A stretch of 44,343 bases of DNA, from positions 1-44,343 of the forward strand of contig JAIRUZ010000019.1 of the NCBI GenBank assembly GCA_031254115.1, written 5' to 3'. The stretch is from Streptococcaceae bacterium (lineage in GTDB: Bacteria; Bacillota; Bacilli; Lactobacillales; Streptococcaceae). Made by a program: the position numbers and the translations under genes. Of this stretch, positions 7,035 to 14,769 are shown piece by piece. Under the pieces are notes generated by a model. The model saw only the letters and a list, made by a program, of their open reading frames with translations. It did no database searches and was not told the DNA's origin. The stretch's first letter is position 1. Each line of letters begins with the position of its first letter.

Positions 7035-7731
7035 ATATCTCGCGCACGCAGGAGTTGCAAGCCGCCGAAAATCTGAAGCATTAATTTTGGCTGGAAAAGT
7101 ACGCATCAACGGGACTGTAATCACGGATCTGGCTTTTCAAGTTTCAGAGGCTGATTCTGTAACGGTTGACGAGCAATCTGTTTATCAAGAAGAGTTTGTT
7201 TATTATGTGTTAAACAAGCCGCGTGGCGTTATTTCTAGCGTCAAAGATGAAAAAGGCCGTCAGACAGTTCTTGATTTGCTGCCGATGACAAAAGAGCGGA
7301 TTTATCCAGTTGGGCGGCTTGACTGGGACACGACGGGGCTTTTGCTGCTTACGAATGACGGCGAATTTGCGCAGCAGATGATGCATCCCAGCCACCAAAT
7401 AGACAAAGTTTATGTTGCGAAAGTTGCGGGCATTGCGACAAAGGAGAATCTCCGCCCGCTCACGCGTGGCATGATTCTTGACAAGCAAAAAATCAGCCCA
7501 GCAAGTTATAAAATTTTAGAAATAGAAAAAACGCAATCTCGTTCAAGCGTGGAATTGACGATTCACGAAGGCCACAACCATCAAGTGAAACGCATGTTTG
7601 AAGAAATTGGACTACCCGTCCAAAAACTCAAACGCATTCAATTTGGCGTTCTAACGCTTGACAACCTGCCGCTTGGCAGATACCGCGAATTGACAGCAAA
7701 AGAAGTTAAAACGCTCAAAGAAATGACATAA
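7021..7731 (+). CDS. rluB: 23S rRNA pseudouridine synthase B
   Basis: A 236-aa RsuA/RluB-family enzyme that isomerises a uridine in 23S rRNA. It has an S4 RNA-binding domain at residues 1-60 (INKYLAHAGVASRRKSEALI) and a catalytic domain with VGRLDWDTTGLLLLTNDG, whose second-motif aspartate is the nucleophile. NHQVKRMFEEIG follows near the end. The ATG at 7021 is preferred over the in-frame ATG at 7006. The family starts with M-x-(I/L)NK, and GAGGAAT lies 7-8 bases upstream of 7021. It overlaps scpB by 14 bases, the usual scpA-scpB-rluB order. Confidence 0.95.
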   Translation: MRINKYLAHAGVASRRKSEALILAGKVRINGTVITDLAFQVSEADSVTVDEQSVYQEEFVYYVLNKPRGVISSVKDEKGRQTVLDLLPMTKERIYPVGRLDWDTTGLLLLTNDGEFAQQMMHPSHQIDKVYVAKVAGIATKENLRPLTRGMILDKQKISPASYKILEIEKTQSRSSVELTIHEGHNHQVKRMFEEIGLPVQKLKRIQFGVLTLDNLPLGRYRELTAKEVKTLKEMT

Positions 7732-7762
7732 TTTTAACGAAATAAATTATGTAATGTTTTTT
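7726..7762 (+). terminator. AT-rich hairpin with T-run after rluB
   Basis: Inverted repeat ACATAATTT/AAATTATGT (7726-7734 with 7744-7752), followed by a run of six T. The stem has almost no GC pairs, so it may be a weak terminator or an operator. Confidence 0.45.
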
Positions 7763-7777
7763 GGGAAGCAATTTCTC

Positions 7778-7806
7778 TTGCAAAGCTTTCTCAAACGGTG
7801 TATAAT
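7778..7806 (+). promoter_or_regulatory. ribU promoter
   Basis: TTGCAA at 7778-7783, 17 bases, then TATAAT at 7801-7806. It lies just before the FMN riboswitch. Confidence 0.75.
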
Positions 7807-7812
7807 ATAACT

Positions 7813-7930
7813 ATCTTCAGGGCAGGGTGAAATTCCCGACCGGCGGTGATAATCCGCGACTTCTGTCAGCTGGCAGAACTGAGCAGGCGAAATTCCTGCA
7901 TCGACAGTACAGTCTGGATGGAAGAAGATA
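7813..7930 (+). ncRNA. FMN riboswitch (RFN element)
   Basis: The segment contains the conserved RFN blocks ATCTTCAGGGCAGGGTGAAA, CCGACCGGCGGT, GCAGGCGAAATTCCTGC, and the closing GACAGTACAGTCTGGATGG with GAAGAAGAT pairing back to the start. It senses flavin mononucleotide and controls ribU just downstream, turning the riboflavin importer down when FMN is plentiful (known class behaviour). Confidence 0.96.
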
Positions 7931-7983
7931 ATACATTTTTTGTGAGCTTTCAGCTGACCAACGCACAAATGCACTATCAACTT

Positions 7984-8021
7984 CCTTCAATATGAAGAAA
8001 AAATTATTTTCTTATTGGAGG
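7984..8021 (+). promoter_or_regulatory. Putative Shine-Dalgarno sequestering helix for ribU
   Basis: CCTTCAA (7984-7990) can pair with TTGGAGG (8015-8021), which contains the ribU ribosome binding site, giving 7 bp with one G-U pair. No clear terminator is seen between the aptamer and the gene. Translational control is therefore the likelier output of the FMN switch. Confidence 0.5.
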
Positions 8022-8029
8022 TTTTTCTT

Positions 8030-8608
8030 ATGACAAATACACGTAAACTCGTGTATATCGCACTTCTGAGCGCAATTTCTTTCGTGCTCAGCTACCAAAT
8101 GTTTCAATTTCCGCTGTTTCCAGCGGCGGATTTCCTCAAAGTCGATTTCACGATTTTGCCGATTCTCATTGGACTTTTCATGCTTGGCTTACCAAGCGCA
8201 TTTGCCATCTTGGTGATTCGTTCAATTCTCTGGTTCTTGCTCAATTCTCAGGGCGTGAACACGTGGATTGGTCTGCCAATGAATATGGTCGCTGTTGCAG
8301 TCTTTATGTTGCTTTTCTGGGTATTCTTGCGCAATAAATTCAGCTTAAGAAATTACCTTTTAGGCGCCATTCTCGGAACGCTTGCGCTGACAGCGGCGAT
8401 GTTGCTCTTAAATTACATTTATGCGATTCCGCTGTATTCAATTTTTGCGCATTTTGACATCAAAACGATGTTTCCAGGTGGCGTTTCGCTTTATATGCTC
8501 GTTGTTTTAGGGTTTAATCTGCTTGAAGGCGCGATTTATAGTGTCTCGTTTGCAGCATTATACTGGGCGTTGCGCGGATCACGCGCCGTCAAATTTATTA
8601 ATGCTTGA
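8030..8608 (+). CDS. ribU: Riboflavin ECF transporter S component
   Basis: A 192-aa integral membrane protein with about six hydrophobic segments, RibU-like: KLVYIALLSAISFVLSY at the start, then FPLFPAADFLKVDFTILPIL, the conserved riboflavin-binding region. It is the substrate-specific subunit that works with the shared EcfA/EcfA'/EcfT module, which is not in this window. The ATG at 8030 is chosen because TGGAGG lies 8 bases upstream; an in-frame TTG at 8015 is part of that site. The FMN riboswitch upstream independently supports the substrate. Confidence 0.95.
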   Translation: MTNTRKLVYIALLSAISFVLSYQMFQFPLFPAADFLKVDFTILPILIGLFMLGLPSAFAILVIRSILWFLLNSQGVNTWIGLPMNMVAVAVFMLLFWVFLRNKFSLRNYLLGAILGTLALTAAMLLLNYIYAIPLYSIFAHFDIKTMFPGGVSLYMLVVLGFNLLEGAIYSVSFAALYWALRGSRAVKFINA

Positions 8609-8633
8609 CAAGGCGTTCTATTTGTGATAGAAT
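8605..8633 (+). promoter_or_regulatory. rplJL promoter
   Basis: Perfect -35 TTGACA (8605-8610), 17-base spacer ending TGA, -10 TAGAAT (8628-8633): a strong extended -10 promoter. It begins 4 bases before the end of ribU. Confidence 0.92.
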
Positions 8634-8644
8634 AGCCAAGGTTT

Positions 8645-8782
8645 GAAAAAACTGACCAAAGACAGCCGGTTGACGAAAGTCTGTAAATCCTGCTCGAGGC
8701 AAGTATTCTTAAGATAATTTTGAAACTTTCTCTGTCTTTTGGTCGACGGAGATTGTTTTGTTTTACAGGGCATTTCCGTCGA
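8645..8782 (+). ncRNA. L10 ribosomal protein leader
   Basis: The leader has a long closing stem CCAAAGACAG (8656-8665) with CTGTCTTTTGG (8732-8742). Inside are the AGACAGCCGG and AATCCTGC-CGAGG blocks typical of Firmicutes L10 leaders, where the L10(L12)4 complex binds its own mRNA. A second 8-bp hairpin, TCGACGGA/TCCGTCGA (8743-8750 with 8775-8782), sits just before the rplJ ribosome binding site. Confidence 0.85.
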
Positions 8783-8805
8783 ACAAAATAAAAATGGAGG
8801 TAAAA

Positions 8806-9330
8806 ATGAACGATTACAAAGTAAATCAAACAACGATTGACGCGAAACAAGCGAAAGTAGATGTTGTGGCTGACAAGTTCAAAGAAGCCGTTTCAGTTGT
8901 GGTTGTCGACTCTCGCGGTCTGACAGTTGCACAAGATACGCAACTTCGTAAAAACTTGCGCGAGGCTGGTGTCGAGCTCAAAGTCATCAAAAATACGATT
9001 TTGCGCCGCGCCGTCGAAAAAGCAGGTCTGGAGCAGCTGACAGAAAACTTTACAGGCCCATCAGCGGTTGCATTTTCAACAGAAGATGCTGTTGCTCCTG
9101 CAAAAGTTATTGCTGAATTTGCAAAAACGGCCAAAAATCTTGAAATCAAGGCTGGCGTCATCGAAGGCAAAGTTTCGTCAGCTGACGAAATCAAAGCGAT
9201 TGCAGCTCTTCCAAGCCGCGAAGGCTTGCTCTCAATGTTGCTTAGCGTGCTTCAAGCACCTGTACGTAACGTGGCTTACGCGCTCAACGCAGTTATTGAG
9301 AAAAAAGAATCTGAAGAAGGCGCCGCTTAA
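8806..9330 (+). CDS. rplJ: 50S ribosomal protein L10
   Basis: A 174-aa base of the ribosomal stalk. It has the conserved segment [20 protein letters not shown] and [17 protein letters not shown] in the rRNA-binding half, and an alanine/glutamate-rich C-terminal helix that holds L7/L12 dimers. The ATG at 8806 is preferred because TGGAGG lies 6-7 bases upstream; an in-frame ATG at 8794 overlaps that site. It is autoregulated through the L10 leader (known for the family), and is co-transcribed with rplL 42 bases downstream. Confidence 0.97.
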   Translation: MNDYKVNQTTIDAKQAKVDVVADKFKEAVSVVVVDSRGLTVAQDTQLRKNLREAGVELKVIKNTILRRAVEKAGLEQLTENFTGPSAVAFSTEDAVAPAKVIAEFAKTAKNLEIKAGVIEGKVSSADEIKAIAALPSREGLLSMLLSVLQAPVRNVAYALNAVIEKKESEEGAA

Positions 9331-9372
9331 GCGACTTCGCACTCAATTTTAAAATTAAAGGAGAATTCAATC

Positions 9373-9738
9373 ATGGCATTGAACATTGAAAACATTATCA
9401 CTGAGCTTGAAGGCGCTACAATCCTTGAGCTTGCAGACCTCGTTAAAGCAATCGAAGAGAAATTTGACGTTTCAGCAGCAGCTCCTGTTGCTGTTGCAGC
9501 TGCTGGTGCAGCCGCAGAAGAAGCTAAAGACAGCTTTGACGTTGAATTGACAGCTGTTGGCTCATCTAAAGTTGGCGTTATCAAAGAAGTTCGCGCAATC
9601 ACAGGTCTTGGCCTTAAAGAAGCAAAAGATATGGTTGACGGCGCACCAACTGTCATCAAAGAAGGCGTTGCTACAGCTGAAGCTGAAGAAATCAAAGCGA
9701 AGCTTGAAGAAGCTGGCGCAACAATTACACTTAAATAA
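9373..9738 (+). CDS. rplL: 50S ribosomal protein L7/L12
   Basis: A 121-aa acidic stalk protein that recruits translation GTPases. The N-terminal dimerisation domain ([20 protein letters not shown]) is followed by an alanine-rich hinge (about 38-52) and the C-terminal domain with [20 protein letters not shown]. Length and composition are typical. It has an AAAGGAG ribosome binding site. A hairpin terminator lies 10 bases after the stop. Confidence 0.98.
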   Translation: MALNIENIITELEGATILELADLVKAIEEKFDVSAAAPVAVAAAGAAAEEAKDSFDVELTAVGSSKVGVIKEVRAITGLGLKEAKDMVDGAPTVIKEGVATAEAEEIKAKLEEAGATITLK

Positions 9739-9748
9739 GGAGCTCATG

Positions 9749-9792
9749 AAATCTCTGCTTGTTTTCTACCTGAAGATAAGCGGGGATTTTTT
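9749..9792 (+). terminator. Terminator after rplL
   Basis: Stem AAATCTCTGCTT (9749-9760) with AAGCGGGGATTT (9778-9789), two G-U pairs, ending in a T-run. The ATG of the next gene is only about 6 bases past the T-run. Confidence 0.8.
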
Positions 9793-9797
9793 AATTT

Positions 9798-11633
9798 ATG
9801 AAAAAAGAAATTCGTTATGTTTCAAAAACAATACGCATGCAAAAAGGGCAAAAAAGACTAGAGAGCTCTAAGCTTTTTGGGGCAAGGAAATCTGGAAAAT
9901 CTTGGCTTTACGGAGCCAGTATTTTGGCGTTATTCGCAGGTGGAACCGTTGCAGCACAGGCTAGCACGACCACAACGGCAGAACAAATAGTACCGTCCGC
10001 AAGTGAAGCGCCCCAGACATCAAACGCAGCCTCTAATACTGCAAGTTCCAGCGTCATTTCAGATACTGCTACTAATTTACCAAATAGTCAAGCCGTTTTA
10101 TCATCAGCCGCGGCTTCATCCGCTGTCAGTTCGGCTGCCTCCCAAAGCCAGAGCAGCATGTCCCTGTCAAGTGATTCCAGTTTGAGCTCAAGCACTGCTA
10201 ATCCCGTCACTAAAAGTGTACCACGCGCTGCGCTGGCTTCTATTTCGATAAGTTCGAGCGCGTCAAATCCCATTGTTTCGTCAGTAGCGGCTTCTACATC
10301 AGCTTTAAGCGGGTCAAGCCTGAGCTCAACTTCTAGTCTTACGCCTAAAAGTATGACACAAGCAGCAATACCTACTGTCGCACCAGCAGCAATTGACGTC
10401 TATCGACTTTATCTTGGGCAAACCAATGAGCATTTTTATACCACAAACTTAAACGAGGCAAATACACTAAAAAATTCCGGCTGGAATTTCGAGGGAATTG
10501 CTTGGGAAGCTTTGAAGCAAAGCAATCAGCCTGTCTATCGTCTTTATAATTCCTCAAGTCGTCTTCATCTGTTTACAATTGATAACAATGAAAAAAACGT
10601 CTTGTCCACACGTGGCTGGAATTATGAAGGCATTGCTTTTTATTCTGGTGGAACAATTGCCACCTATCGCGCTTATTATCCAGATGGCAATCATAATTAT
10701 ACGACAAGTGCGTATGAAGAAAAGGTAATCACGACACAACGCGGGTGGTCGAACGAAGGAGTCGCTTGGCAGGTTTATGCGCCAGGTGTTCAAGCATCGT
10801 TAGCAACGGGAATAGGAGTGGATTCAAACGCTCGTACCATTAGCACAACAGTCACCGAATCTTCTGTATACGGAACACACACGCTGAGCAATATCAGTCA
10901 TTACACCATTTCCGCTACGTATGCCAACTATACAGGCAAGGAGACTATTCAAGTGACAGGCTTGCCGTCATTTATAAGCGATTTGCAACTCCCAACTTGG
11001 CATAATGCAAATCAGTCAGACATTTCTTGGTATAGCGCACATGTCAATGGCGGAACGGTAAACTTCACATTTCAGGCAGAGGCACGCGGGATTTCTGGTA
11101 ATTTTATCACAGATATTTATGCGTCAATAAATGGTAAGGAAACGGGGCTTGGTCGTGTCAATTATACAGATAGCTGGATTCCGAATGTAAATTCTGGAAA
11201 TTCAATCATAGAATCAGCCATTGCGAATGGTCTTTCTCTTGTAGGGAAGAGTCCTTACGCGTGGGGAGGAGGGCGAACAGGAGCCGATATTGCGGCCAAT
11301 AAATTTGACTGTTCGAGCTTTGTTTCTTGGATGTATCATTCAGCTGGACATACTATTGATAATCAAGCAACCACGACAACTTATTCGTTGATTAATAAAG
11401 GAACGGGCGTTTCATGGAATAATATTCAGCGTGGAGACTTGATTCTTATGGATGCTCAAGGAGATCAACATGTCGTGATTTATATGGGAGATGGTTACTT
11501 TTTGCATGATTCACCGGGCTCTGCAACCGGTGGGGTGGGTGTCAACAACTTTAATGATTGGCATTCTGACTTTGGTATGACATGGGGCTCGCTCCTCACG
11601 AGAGATCTAATTGGAGTTCGGCGTGTTGTTTAG
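9798..11633 (+). CDS. Secreted NlpC/P60 peptidoglycan hydrolase with DUF5648 repeats
   Basis: A 611-aa modular surface protein. Residues 1-55 are a KxYKxGKxW-type signal peptide (FGARKSGKSWLYGAS then ILALFAGG, cleavage near AQA-ST). Residues 56-195 are a serine/alanine-rich, probably glycosylated linker. Three DUF5648-like repeats follow at about 200-335 (VYRLYLGQTNEHFYTTN, GWNFEGIAW and two variants). An unassigned middle domain spans about 340-475. The NlpC/P60 cysteine peptidase is at about 480-611, with catalytic Cys in FDCSSFVSW, His in DQHVVIYMG and a later polar residue in FLHDSPG. No sortase motif is seen. It should cleave peptidoglycan stem peptides. Codons are more AT-rich than its neighbours, which suggests transfer. 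No clear Shine-Dalgarno or promoter precedes the ATG. Confidence 0.88.
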   Translation: MKKEIRYVSKTIRMQKGQKRLESSKLFGARKSGKSWLYGASILALFAGGTVAAQASTTTTAEQIVPSASEAPQTSNAASNTASSSVISDTATNLPNSQAVLSSAAASSAVSSAASQSQSSMSLSSDSSLSSSTANPVTKSVPRAALASISISSSASNPIVSSVAASTSALSGSSLSSTSSLTPKSMTQAAIPTVAPAAIDVYRLYLGQTNEHFYTTNLNEANTLKNSGWNFEGIAWEALKQSNQPVYRLYNSSSRLHLFTIDNNEKNVLSTRGWNYEGIAFYSGGTIATYRAYYPDGNHNYTTSAYEEKVITTQRGWSNEGVAWQVYAPGVQASLATGIGVDSNARTISTTVTESSVYGTHTLSNISHYTISATYANYTGKETIQVTGLPSFISDLQLPTWHNANQSDISWYSAHVNGGTVNFTFQAEARGISGNFITDIYASINGKETGLGRVNYTDSWIPNVNSGNSIIESAIANGLSLVGKSPYAWGGGRTGADIAANKFDCSSFVSWMYHSAGHTIDNQATTTTYSLINKGTGVSWNNIQRGDLILMDAQGDQHVVIYMGDGYFLHDSPGSATGGVGVNNFNDWHSDFGMTWGSLLTRDLIGVRRVV

Positions 11634-11662
11634 TAATTAATGAAAGTTTATGATAACTAAAG

Positions 11663-11687
11663 ACCATCAGCGCGAGTTGATGGTTTT
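11663..11687 (+). terminator. Terminator after the NlpC/P60 gene
   Basis: ACCATCA (11663-11669) pairs with TGATGGT (11678-11684), followed by TTTC. Confidence 0.7.
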
Positions 11688-11737
11688 CTGTTTACGCTGT
11701 TTGAAATGAGTGCGCGCGCGGTATTTTTGGTGTGGTG

Positions 11738-11746
11738 TGTTATAAT
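11738..11746 (+). promoter_or_regulatory. Extended -10 promoter of tagO, leaderless start predicted
   Basis: TGT directly before TATAAT (11741-11746). The ATG follows after only 7 bases, so the mRNA should begin at or one base before the start codon. Confidence 0.7.
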
Positions 11747-11753
11747 AAGACTA

Positions 11754-12962
11754 ATGTTTGACAAGTTTTACACGTTGCCATTTAAAACGCAGTTCCTTTT
11801 GATTATGGGCGTGACGTTTGGCGTGTCGCTCCTTTTGACACCTTTGGTTCGGCTCCTTGCGTTCAAAATCGGAGCTGTGGATTCGCCTAATGCGAGGCGG
11901 ATTAACACTAAAGTCATGCCGACGGCTGGCGGAATTGCGATTTTTTTGAGTTTTGTATTGTCTTCTCTCATTTTTTTGCCTCCGTTAGTCCGAACTGTTT
12001 TGCCAATGGGCCCGTGGCACGCGGATCGCGCCGTGCTGCATTATTTTGACTATATTTGGCCCGTTGTTGTGGCGGGCGGCATCGTTTTGCTGACGGGATT
12101 GATTGATGATATTAGGGAAATTAGGCCGCTTACAAAGGTGGGCGGTATTACGCTTGGATTTTTGGTTATTTGGTTTTTCACGGATATTCATTTCAGCAAT
12201 TTCAAGATTCCTTTTCATGGACCAATGTTAATTTTTCCGCCGTGGGTCAGCTTTTTTGTGACTTTCGTGTGGATTGTGTTGATTACCAACGCATTCAATA
12301 TCATTGACGGGTTAGACGGGCTCGCGTCTGGTGTGTCACTGATTAGCCTTGTCACGCTTGGGATTACGTCGTATTTCTTTTTACCCGTCCCCAATGTTTT
12401 TCTGCCCATTACAATTTTTGCACTGGTGGCTGCGATTTTAGGATTTTTCCCGTACAATTATCATCCTGCGATTATTTATTTGGGCGACACAGGGGCTTTG
12501 TTCATCGGCTTTATGTTATCTATTTTATCGCTGCAAGGGCTGAAAAATGCAACGGCTGTAGCAACCGTAACACCGCTTATTATCTTGGGCGTTCCGCTGA
12601 CAGATTCGGTGGTTGCAACAATCAGGCGTATGCTGAATAAGCAAAAATTTTATATGCCTGACAAATCGCATTTGCATCATCGCTTGCTGCAAATGGGCTT
12701 TACGCAACGTGGTGCAGTTTTCGTGATTTATGGCATTGCCTCAACTTTTGCGACTATTTCTATTATTCTAAATATTTCAAGTCGTTTGGGTGGTATTTTG
12801 CTCGTGATTGCGCTTTTGTTTGGGCTTGAGATTTTCATTGAACTCGTGGGAATTTGGGGCGCGGGACGAAATCCGCTGATGAATGTGCTGAAATTTATTG
12901 GAAATTCGGGCTATCGCGCGGAGATTTTGGAGCAGCGGCGCGAAAGAAAGCAGAAAAAATAA
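11754..12962 (+). CDS. tagO: Undecaprenyl-phosphate GlcNAc-1-phosphate transferase (TagO/WecA)
   Basis: A 402-aa polytopic membrane enzyme of the MraY/WecA family. It moves GlcNAc-1-P onto undecaprenyl phosphate to begin wall teichoic acid or wall polysaccharide synthesis. Conserved cytoplasmic loops are GAVDSPNARRINTKVMPTAG, LIDDIREI, TNAFNIIDGLDGLASG and YLGDTGALFIGF, then KSHLHHRLLQMG. About eleven membrane segments are visible. The ATG at 11754 is chosen because the extended -10 hexamer lies inside any longer reading. There is no Shine-Dalgarno, so initiation is predicted to be leaderless. The tail after the last membrane segment is basic. Confidence 0.92.
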   Translation: MFDKFYTLPFKTQFLLIMGVTFGVSLLLTPLVRLLAFKIGAVDSPNARRINTKVMPTAGGIAIFLSFVLSSLIFLPPLVRTVLPMGPWHADRAVLHYFDYIWPVVVAGGIVLLTGLIDDIREIRPLTKVGGITLGFLVIWFFTDIHFSNFKIPFHGPMLIFPPWVSFFVTFVWIVLITNAFNIIDGLDGLASGVSLISLVTLGITSYFFLPVPNVFLPITIFALVAAILGFFPYNYHPAIIYLGDTGALFIGFMLSILSLQGLKNATAVATVTPLIILGVPLTDSVVATIRRMLNKQKFYMPDKSHLHHRLLQMGFTQRGAVFVIYGIASTFATISIILNISSRLGGILLVIALLFGLEIFIELVGIWGAGRNPLMNVLKFIGNSGYRAEILEQRRERKQKK

Positions 12963-12964
12963 CA

Positions 12965-12989
12965 AACGGCGACAAGACGTCGTTTTTTT
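12965..12989 (+). terminator. tagO terminator, T-run shared with next promoter
   Basis: Stem AACGGCG/CGTCGTT (12965-12971 with 12978-12984, one G-U), then seven T. The last T of that run opens the TGATAAAAT extended -10 of the following gene. Confidence 0.8.
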
Positions 12990-12997
12990 GATAAAAT
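12989..12997 (+). promoter_or_regulatory. Extended -10 promoter of the DUF2969 gene, leaderless
   Basis: TGA plus TAAAAT (12992-12997). The ATG is 6 bases later, exactly at the expected first transcribed base. Confidence 0.7.
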
Positions 12998-13003
12998 AGT
13001 GAA

Positions 13004-13210
13004 ATGAGTAAAAAAGAAACTGAAATTCAGATTGTGGATACGGAAAACGGCGTTGATTTGCTGATTGGCAAAAAAGTGGTGCGCCGAATTATTGAAACGG
13101 AGTCAGGGAAATTTGACGTTGAAACTGCGGACGAAAAGCACATGGGAACGTTTAAAACGTATGCGCAAGCTGAAGAAGAGGCAATTCGCTCGTATAATTT
13201 ATATTTGTGA
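13004..13210 (+). CDS. DUF2969 family protein
   Basis: A 68-aa protein of the Lactobacillales DUF2969 family: start MSKKETEIQI, a small beta-rich body with IGKKVVRRI, and the typical ending EEEAIRSYNLYL. Function is unknown. It starts at the predicted transcription start of an extended -10 promoter. Its stop overlaps a possible GTG of aroD, so the two are probably transcribed together with dedA. Confidence 0.82.
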   Translation: MSKKETEIQIVDTENGVDLLIGKKVVRRIIETESGKFDVETADEKHMGTFKTYAQAEEEAIRSYNLYL

Positions 13211-13221
13211 GGGCTGACAAA

Positions 13222-13923
13222 ATGGTTCAAACTAAACTTGTGGTATCGCTCATGCCAGATTCTCTGTCAGCCGCGGCAGAGCTTGATGTGACGGCTTACG
13301 AAGGTGCTGATATTCTGGAATGGCGTGCAGATTTTCTGCCAATGGATGCAATTTTTAAAGTTGCGCCGACGATTTTTGAGAAATTTTCTGCATTTCCCAT
13401 CGTTTTCACGTTGCGAACGACGCGCGAAGGCGGACTCGCCGACGTGCCTGATGTCATTTATAGCTACATTTTAAAGCGCATGGCTGATGAATTTGCGCCT
13501 GCATTCATCGACGTGGAAACTTTTAGCTATCCAGACGCGCTCGAACAGCTGACAGACGCAGGATTTGGCAAGGAAAAAATTATCTTGTCGTATCACAACA
13601 TGCACGAATTGCCGCGCAATATTATGGACAAAATGGAAAAAATGGCAGCTGAAAAACCGGCGTTTGTCAAAGTCGCTGTTTACCCGCAAACAAAAGCCGA
13701 AGTGCTCGCATGGATGCAATTTTGCCGTGTGTACGCCGACACGTTTGACGTGCCACTCATCGCCATGGGCATGGGCAAGCTGTCAGCCGCCACGCGCATT
13801 TTGTCAGCGCTGACAGGCAGCAGTTGGACATTTGCATCTGTCGGCGAGAAAACGTCAGCTGACGGCCAATTTCCGCTGGCAATTACACGAGCACTTTTAG
13901 AATTAATGGAGACTGAGGAATGA
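13222..13923 (+). CDS. aroD: Type I 3-dehydroquinate dehydratase
   Basis: A 233-aa class I enzyme of the shikimate pathway that dehydrates 3-dehydroquinate by a Schiff-base lysine. Visible motifs are VVSLMPDSL at the start, EWRADFL, FTLRTTREGG, SYHNMHELP (catalytic histidine) and FVKVAVYP with the Schiff-base lysine. MGMGKLSAATRI follows. The ATG at 13222 is chosen over the GTG at 13207 because GAGGG lies 8 bases before it. One exact palindrome copy gives ILSALTG near residue 197. The other shikimate genes of this window (aroA, aroK) lie 1 kb downstream. Confidence 0.94.
   Translation: MVQTKLVVSLMPDSLSAAAELDVTAYEGADILEWRADFLPMDAIFKVAPTIFEKFSAFPIVFTLRTTREGGLADVPDVIYSYILKRMADEFAPAFIDVETFSYPDALEQLTDAGFGKEKIILSYHNMHELPRNIMDKMEKMAAEKPAFVKVAVYPQTKAEVLAWMQFCRVYADTFDVPLIAMGMGKLSAATRILSALTGSSWTFASVGEKTSADGQFPLAITRALLELMETEE
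13802..13815. repeat. 14-bp palindrome copy 5, in aroD
   Basis: Exact TGTCAGCGCTGACA, read in frame as LSALT. Confidence 0.95.
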
Positions 13924-14570
13924 TTAACGCATCGATTTTTGGATTTTTTAACGACTGGATGACCAGTTTTGCGCAAATGCCGAACGGGCATATTTGGATT
14001 TATATCGTGCTTGGGCTGATTATTTTCGTGGAAACGGGGCTGGTTATTTTCCCGTTTTTGCCAGGCGACTCGATTCTCTTTTTTGTGGGCTCACTTGCTG
14101 CGATGTCAAACGGCAAGCTCTCGATTCTTCTTTTGATGCTTGTCATGGGTGCGCTCGCGTTTCTTGCGAATCTGCTTAATTATGAAATCGGCCGAAAATT
14201 TGGCGACGTAATTCCCAACCACCCAATGCTTTCGCGCTTTTTGAAGCCCGAATACATGGATGATGCGCACCGATTTTTTGAAAAATGGGGCAGTTGGGCG
14301 ATTTTCCTTGGACGTTTTATGCCAATTATCCGCACGGTTGTGCCATTTACGGCGGGAGCTGGTAAAATGCCGCACAAAAAATTTGTCTTTTTCAATCTTT
14401 TAGGCGGTTTTGCGTGGGTCATGGTGGCGCTTGGCGCGGGCTATTTCTTCGGCAATATCGCGTGGGTCAAGAAGAATTTTGAGGTCGTGATGATCGCAAT
14501 TGTTGTCATTTCGCTCTTGCCAGCCGTGATTGGTGGCCTGAATTCTTACATGAAACGTAAAAATGCGTGA
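13920..14570 (+). CDS. DedA family membrane protein
   Basis: A 216-aa DedA/VTT-domain protein with about five membrane segments. Family motifs are visible: ETGLVIFPFLPGDSILFFVG near the start, FLANLLNYEIGRKFGD, the GRFMPIIRTVVPFTAGAGKM block with its conserved arginines, and FNLLGGFAWVM. DedA proteins of this type are thought to move lipids such as undecaprenyl phosphate or phosphatidylethanolamine across the membrane; the substrate here is not known. It overlaps aroD by 4 bases (ATGA) and has GGAG eight bases upstream. Confidence 0.92.
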   Translation: MINASIFGFFNDWMTSFAQMPNGHIWIYIVLGLIIFVETGLVIFPFLPGDSILFFVGSLAAMSNGKLSILLLMLVMGALAFLANLLNYEIGRKFGDVIPNHPMLSRFLKPEYMDDAHRFFEKWGSWAIFLGRFMPIIRTVVPFTAGAGKMPHKKFVFFNLLGGFAWVMVALGAGYFFGNIAWVKKNFEVVMIAIVVISLLPAVIGGLNSYMKRKNA

Positions 14571-14608
14571 TTAAGCTTTCTCTAAGCTCTCGTTAAGTGT
14601 CTGTTCAG
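14570..14608 (+). repeat. Four 11-bp direct repeats, response-regulator-like operator
   Basis: Hexamers ATTAAG (14570), TCTAAG (14581), GTTAAG (14592) and GTTCAG (14603) recur every 11 bases. One helical turn is the spacing of OmpR/PhoB-type regulator sites. The pattern resembles the streptococcal CiaR site TTTAAG-N5-TTTAAG. The last hexamer is 10 bases before a -10. Confidence 0.65.
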
Positions 14609-14618
14609 GTTTCTGCAG

Positions 14619-14624
14619 TATGAT
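14619..14624 (+). promoter_or_regulatory. -10 of the promoter behind the 11-bp repeats
   Basis: TATGAT lies ten bases after the last repeat, with no good -35, as expected for an activator-dependent promoter. Confidence 0.5.
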
Positions 14625-14657
14625 AGTCTCAATCCAAAAAGAAAGAGGGTACTTATC

Positions 14658-14762
14658 ATGAAAACCGCACCTAAAAAAATTCACATCGACGCGAGCTTAC
14701 CGCTCTATTACGACGGATTCGGCTACTATGTGAAAGTCGCAGCAAACAAAGCTCAAAAGTAA
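14658..14762 (+). CDS. 34-aa small protein of unknown function
   Basis: A short ORF (ATG to TAA) beginning MKTAPKKIHIDASLPLYYDG and ending in NKAQK. It is aromatic in the middle (YYDGFGYYVKV) and basic at both ends, with no transmembrane segment or obvious signal peptide. AGAGGG lies 7 bases before the ATG. It sits in a complete mini-unit: repeats plus -10 upstream and its own hairpin terminator 8 bases after the stop. That makes it likely to be a real transcript, though the RNA rather than the peptide could be the product. I do not recognise a family. Confidence 0.55.
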   Translation: MKTAPKKIHIDASLPLYYDGFGYYVKVAANKAQK

Positions 14763-14769
14763 ACCAACA

